A stretch of DNA of 32,830 bases from CAJUOR01 sp964596105 (lineage in GTDB: Bacteria; Bacillota_I; Bacilli_A; Erysipelotrichales; Coprobacillaceae): contig CAZQRT010000005.1 in the NCBI GenBank assembly GCA_964596105.1, positions 1-32,830 on the forward strand, read 5' to 3'. A program made the translations under genes and the position numbers. How positions within the stretch are numbered: position 1 is the stretch's first letter; each line of letters starts with the position of its first letter. The notes beneath the pieces are model-generated. The model had not been told where the DNA came from. It searched no databases and saw only the letters and a list, made by a program, of their open reading frames with translations. Shown piece after piece: positions 30,192 to 32,830 of the stretch.

Positions 30192-31896
30192 GGCTGGTGA
30201 CCTTGCGATTCATGATAACGGGGATAACCATCGGGTTGCGGTTGGTTTTCTGGTAAAAATAAGGTTCCAGGGTATCTTTGACGGTGGTTTTGATTTCCGC
30301 GAAAGTGGTTTTGCGGGCCATCAGGCGGTTGAGGGCGCCGCTGACTAACTGTTCGGCTTCGCGGATCATCGCGGTGCTTTCTTTCATGTAGACAAAGCCG
30401 CGCGAGACGATCACCGGCTTGCACAAAAGCTGGTTGACGCGCGAGTCCATGCTGATGAGGATGGCGACCATGCCGTCGCTCGAGAGATGCTGGCGGTCTC
30501 TGAGCACTGACGTCGCCAGTCCCGAGATGTCGTTGCCGTCGACATAAATATCATCGGTCGGCACGCGTCCGCCGCGAAAGGCTTCCCCGTCTCTTAAAAC
30601 CACGGTATCGCCGTTGGCGACGACAAAGGCGTGACCGGGGGCCACCCCGACTTCATGGGCCAGTTCGGCGTGGATCCTCAGCATGCGGTATTCGCCGTGC
30701 ATGGGCATAAAATATTTCGGCTTCATTAAAAGCAGCATGAGTTTCTGCTCTTCCTGGCCGGCGTGTCCCGAGGTGTGCAGCGAGTTTAAAGCGGAGTGGG
30801 TGAGGACATTGGCGCCGGAGCGGAAAAGCTGGTTGACGACGTGGTTGATGGCCGGCGCGTTGCCGGGAATCGTGCTGCTCGAGAAGACCACGGTGTCGCC
30901 CGGTTTGATGGAAATGTTTTTGTGCGTGCCGGCGGCGATGCGGGACAGCGCCGCGAGCGGTTCGCCCTGGCTGCCCGTGCACAAGATGAGAATCTGATGA
31001 TCGGGGAACTGTTTCGCCTCCCCGCTTTTGATAAAAAAGTGCTCCGGGCAGTGAATGTAGCCGAGCTGGCGGCTGGTGTTGATGACATTTTCCATGGAGC
31101 GGCCGTAAACGAGGATGCGGCGGTCGAACTTGACGGCCTGTTCCACGATCTGCTGGACGCGGTGGACATTGCTGGCGAAAGTGGCGACAATCAGGCGGCC
31201 GCTCGTCTTGCGGAAGATTTCCGCGATCGACTGCGACACCTGTTTTTCCGAGATCGAGAAGGCCGGGATTTCCGCGTTGGTGGAGTCGCTTAGAAGCAGT
31301 GTCACGCCGGTGTAGCCCAGAAAGGACATCTTCTGCAGATCGGCCGGAACCCCGAGCGGGGTCAGATCAAATTTAAAATCACCCGTGGAGACAATCCGGC
31401 CGTTGGGGGTGTTGACGATCACGCCGACGGACTCCGGAATGGAGTGATTGGTGGAAAAAAATCCGATATTGAAATATTTCGTTTTGATTTGCGAATCATC
31501 GTCGATGATATAAAAACGCGTCGCTGACGTTAAATGATACTCTTCCAGTTTGCGTTTGATTAAAGCGGCCGCCAGCGGGGTCGCGTAGATCACGGGGATA
31601 TGGACCATTCGCAGTAAAAACGGGATGCCGCCGATGTGATCTTCGTGACCGTGGGTGATGAACAGGCCTTTGATTTTATTTTGATGGTTGACCAGATACG
31701 TGTAATCGGGAATGACGTAATCAATCCCGGGCAGATCTTCTTCGGCGAAGCGTACCCCGGCGTCGATGATGATCAGTTCGTCATCGTGCTCCACGCAGTA
31801 CATGTTCTTGCCGATCTCGTTCATGCCGCCCAGCGCGAACACCCGGGTGTCGCGACGGGGCTCGTATACCGGCGGGTTTTTCTTCGTTTGTGGCAT
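30166..31896 (-). CDS. rnj: Ribonuclease J
   Basis: 576 residues, a metallo-beta-lactamase/beta-CASP nuclease with 5'-3' exonuclease and endonuclease activity in mRNA decay and rRNA maturation. Seen are THGHEDHIGG (His82, His84, Asp86, His87), SDSTNAE, the beta-CASP block VATFASNVHRVQQIVE, LCTGSQGEP and HTSGHA. A J1 versus J2 label cannot be given by eye. The gene lies four bases after the DegV gene, whose TGA overlaps its AAAGGTGA ribosome site, and runs into the phosphoesterase-like gene. Confidence 0.95.
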   Translation of the reverse strand: MPQTKKNPPVYEPRRDTRVFALGGMNEIGKNMYCVEHDDELIIIDAGVRFAEEDLPGIDYVIPDYTYLVNHQNKIKGLFITHGHEDHIGGIPFLLRMVHIPVIYATPLAAALIKRKLEEYHLTSATRFYIIDDDSQIKTKYFNIGFFSTNHSIPESVGVIVNTPNGRIVSTGDFKFDLTPLGVPADLQKMSFLGYTGVTLLLSDSTNAEIPAFSISEKQVSQSIAEIFRKTSGRLIVATFASNVHRVQQIVEQAVKFDRRILVYGRSMENVINTSRQLGYIHCPEHFFIKSGEAKQFPDHQILILCTGSQGEPLAALSRIAAGTHKNISIKPGDTVVFSSSTIPGNAPAINHVVNQLFRSGANVLTHSALNSLHTSGHAGQEEQKLMLLLMKPKYFMPMHGEYRMLRIHAELAHEVGVAPGHAFVVANGDTVVLRDGEAFRGGRVPTDDIYVDGNDISGLATSVLRDRQHLSSDGMVAILISMDSRVNQLLCKPVIVSRGFVYMKESTAMIREAEQLVSGALNRLMARKTTFAEIKTTVKDTLEPYFYQKTNRNPMVIPVIMNRKVTSHASAKTHS

Positions 31897-31900
31897 AGCG

Positions 31901-32767
31901 TCACCTTTCTTTGATAAGCGAGAGGTCGATACAGCCGCAGCCCAGCGCGGTCGGTCCGGTATGGCAGCAGATGGAAAGGGTCAAAGGCACAATTTCCACG
32001 AACTGTCCCGGGAAAGCCTCGCGCAGTTTCGCCTGCAGATCGAGGGCGTCATCATGGCAGTTGGCGTGGGCGATGCGTACCGCGATATTCGGGCCGATGC
32101 GGGTCTCGATATCGTGTTTGACCGCTTCGATCATGATTTTCTCCGCTTTCATCAGGGTGCGGGTTTTGGCGAAAAGATCCAGTTTGCCGCCGTCGATATT
32201 CATGACCGGCTTGATTTTTAAAAGGTTTCCCAGCGTCGCGACGGCGGGGGTGATGCGCCCGCCTTTTTTAAGGTAAGTCAGATCCTGCACGGTCAGATAG
32301 ATGCAGCAGGCTCTTTTATGGGCCTCAAGCGTCGCTTTGATTTCCGGCGCGCTGCGCCCCAGGTTAGCGAGATGGATGGCGTCGTAAACACTCTGCTCTA
32401 ACGTCGCGGAGATGCGCTGGTCATCAACCACATAGACTTTGTCCTGGTAGTACTGCTCAGCGAAAAGCCGGGCGCTTTCGTACGAGCCGGAAAGGCCGCT
32501 CGACATCGGCATGTAGACCGCTTCGTCATGATCCTGCAGGGCCTGATCAAAGACCGCGGAAAGTTTTCCTAACGAGGGCATCGAAGTCGAGACGGTGGCA
32601 CCCTGTGCCATCAAATCAAAGAACATCTTCCGGGTCAAATCCACGCCTTCCTCATATTCTTTCTGGTTAATGGTAAAGGGCATCGGGACCACGTAAATTC
32701 CTAGTTGTCTGGCGGTGATTTGGTTGATTCCACTGTTGCTGTCGGTAATGATGGCCGTTTTGGGCAT
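31901..32767 (-). CDS. DegV-family fatty-acid-binding protein (FakB-like)
   Basis: 288 residues, two-domain DegV fold. Some members (FakB) hold a fatty acid for phosphorylation by FakA. The N-terminal TAIITDSNSGI, STSMPSLGKL and MSSGLSGSYESA are the ligand-site motifs; DLTYLKKGGRI and LLKIKPVMNIDGGKL follow. No FakA kinase gene is in the window, so the partner is unknown. I start at ATG 32767, behind GGGAGGAG. It is first in the operon with rnj and the phosphoesterase-like gene. Confidence 0.93.
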   Translation of the reverse strand: MPKTAIITDSNSGINQITARQLGIYVVPMPFTINQKEYEEGVDLTRKMFFDLMAQGATVSTSMPSLGKLSAVFDQALQDHDEAVYMPMSSGLSGSYESARLFAEQYYQDKVYVVDDQRISATLEQSVYDAIHLANLGRSAPEIKATLEAHKRACCIYLTVQDLTYLKKGGRITPAVATLGNLLKIKPVMNIDGGKLDLFAKTRTLMKAEKIMIEAVKHDIETRIGPNIAVRIAHANCHDDALDLQAKLREAFPGQFVEIVPLTLSICCHTGPTALGCGCIDLSLIKER

Positions 32768-32796
32768 GCTTTTTCTCCTCCCTTTTTGTCTCACTT

Positions 32797-32825
32797 AGTT
32801 TACCATTTTTTTCTTTGCGGCTCAA
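32797..32825 (-). promoter_or_regulatory. Promoter of the degV-rnj operon
   Basis: Minus strand TTGAGC (32820-32825), spacer 17, TAAACT (32797-32802), about 30 bases before the start codon. Confidence 0.62.
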
Positions 32826-32830
32826 CCCTA

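Noticed and set aside
1..32830. CRISPR array, insertion sequence, prophage or toxin-antitoxin module
   Set aside because: No regularly spaced repeats beyond the short 5' array, no transposase or integrase motifs, no inverted repeats with target duplications, and no small toxin/antitoxin-like gene pair.

Overview
The window reads as a chromosomal segment of a low-to-medium G+C Bacillota bacterium that uses the standard code. The evidence is strong AGGAGG-type ribosome binding sites, TTGACA/TATAAT promoters, a T-box leader, Spx, RNase J, a type III glutamine synthetase and a SEC-C-tagged methionine aminopeptidase. The set fits Erysipelotrichia-like lineages best, but that placement is inference. 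There is no integrase, transposase, CRISPR array or phage gene. Most of it is compact housekeeping sequence with many 1-30 bp gene overlaps and stop codons buried in terminator hairpins.

Layout. (1) 1-395: gene-free left edge with a short tandem repeat and the promoter of an HtrA-type protease (396-1484). (2) 1563-4472: operon of two unrecognised envelope/membrane proteins, a YgjP-type metalloprotein and a SpoU RNA methyltransferase. (3) 4469-6701: perfect promoter, T-box leader and a stand-alone oligopeptide-binding lipoprotein. (4) 6733-10508: a lysine/meso-diaminopimelate operon of aminotransferase, dapF, dapH and an M20 deacetylase. This is the acetylase branch, and the aminotransferase is in the right place to do the missing transamination. 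(5) 10513-10898, minus strand: tRNA operon His-Asn-Glu-Trp. (6) 10916-15690: S9 peptidase, two-domain PPK2 polyphosphate kinase, AI-2E-family membrane protein. (7) 15690-19761: divergent glnN (makes glutamine) and glutamine-dependent nadE (uses it). (8) 19777-22936: feoA-feoB-map. (9) 22942-24361: ridA, a ComK-family regulator and an amidase-like protein lacking its catalytic residues, convergent with trpS. (10) 25412-28098: spx, CYTH protein, NAD kinase and RluA-type pseudouridine synthase, a neighbourhood resembling the Bacillus yjbD-yjbO region. (11) 28047-29345: GNAT, a membrane-anchored PTS EIIB-like domain without its phosphorylated cysteine, and a flavin reductase. (12) 29358-32825, minus strand: DegV, RNase J and a degenerate metallophosphoesterase.

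I found no clear new defence or mobile system. The most notable signals are three proteins that keep an enzyme fold but have lost catalytic residues (amidase-like 23822-24349, EIIB-like 28554-28865, phosphoesterase-like 29358-30191), the ComK-family gene beside the amidase-like gene, a calcium-loop-like insertion in HtrA, the T-box on an orphan peptide-binding protein, and the spx/CYTH gene ends that share one palindromic hexamer. All functional calls come from reading motifs by eye; no database search was run.
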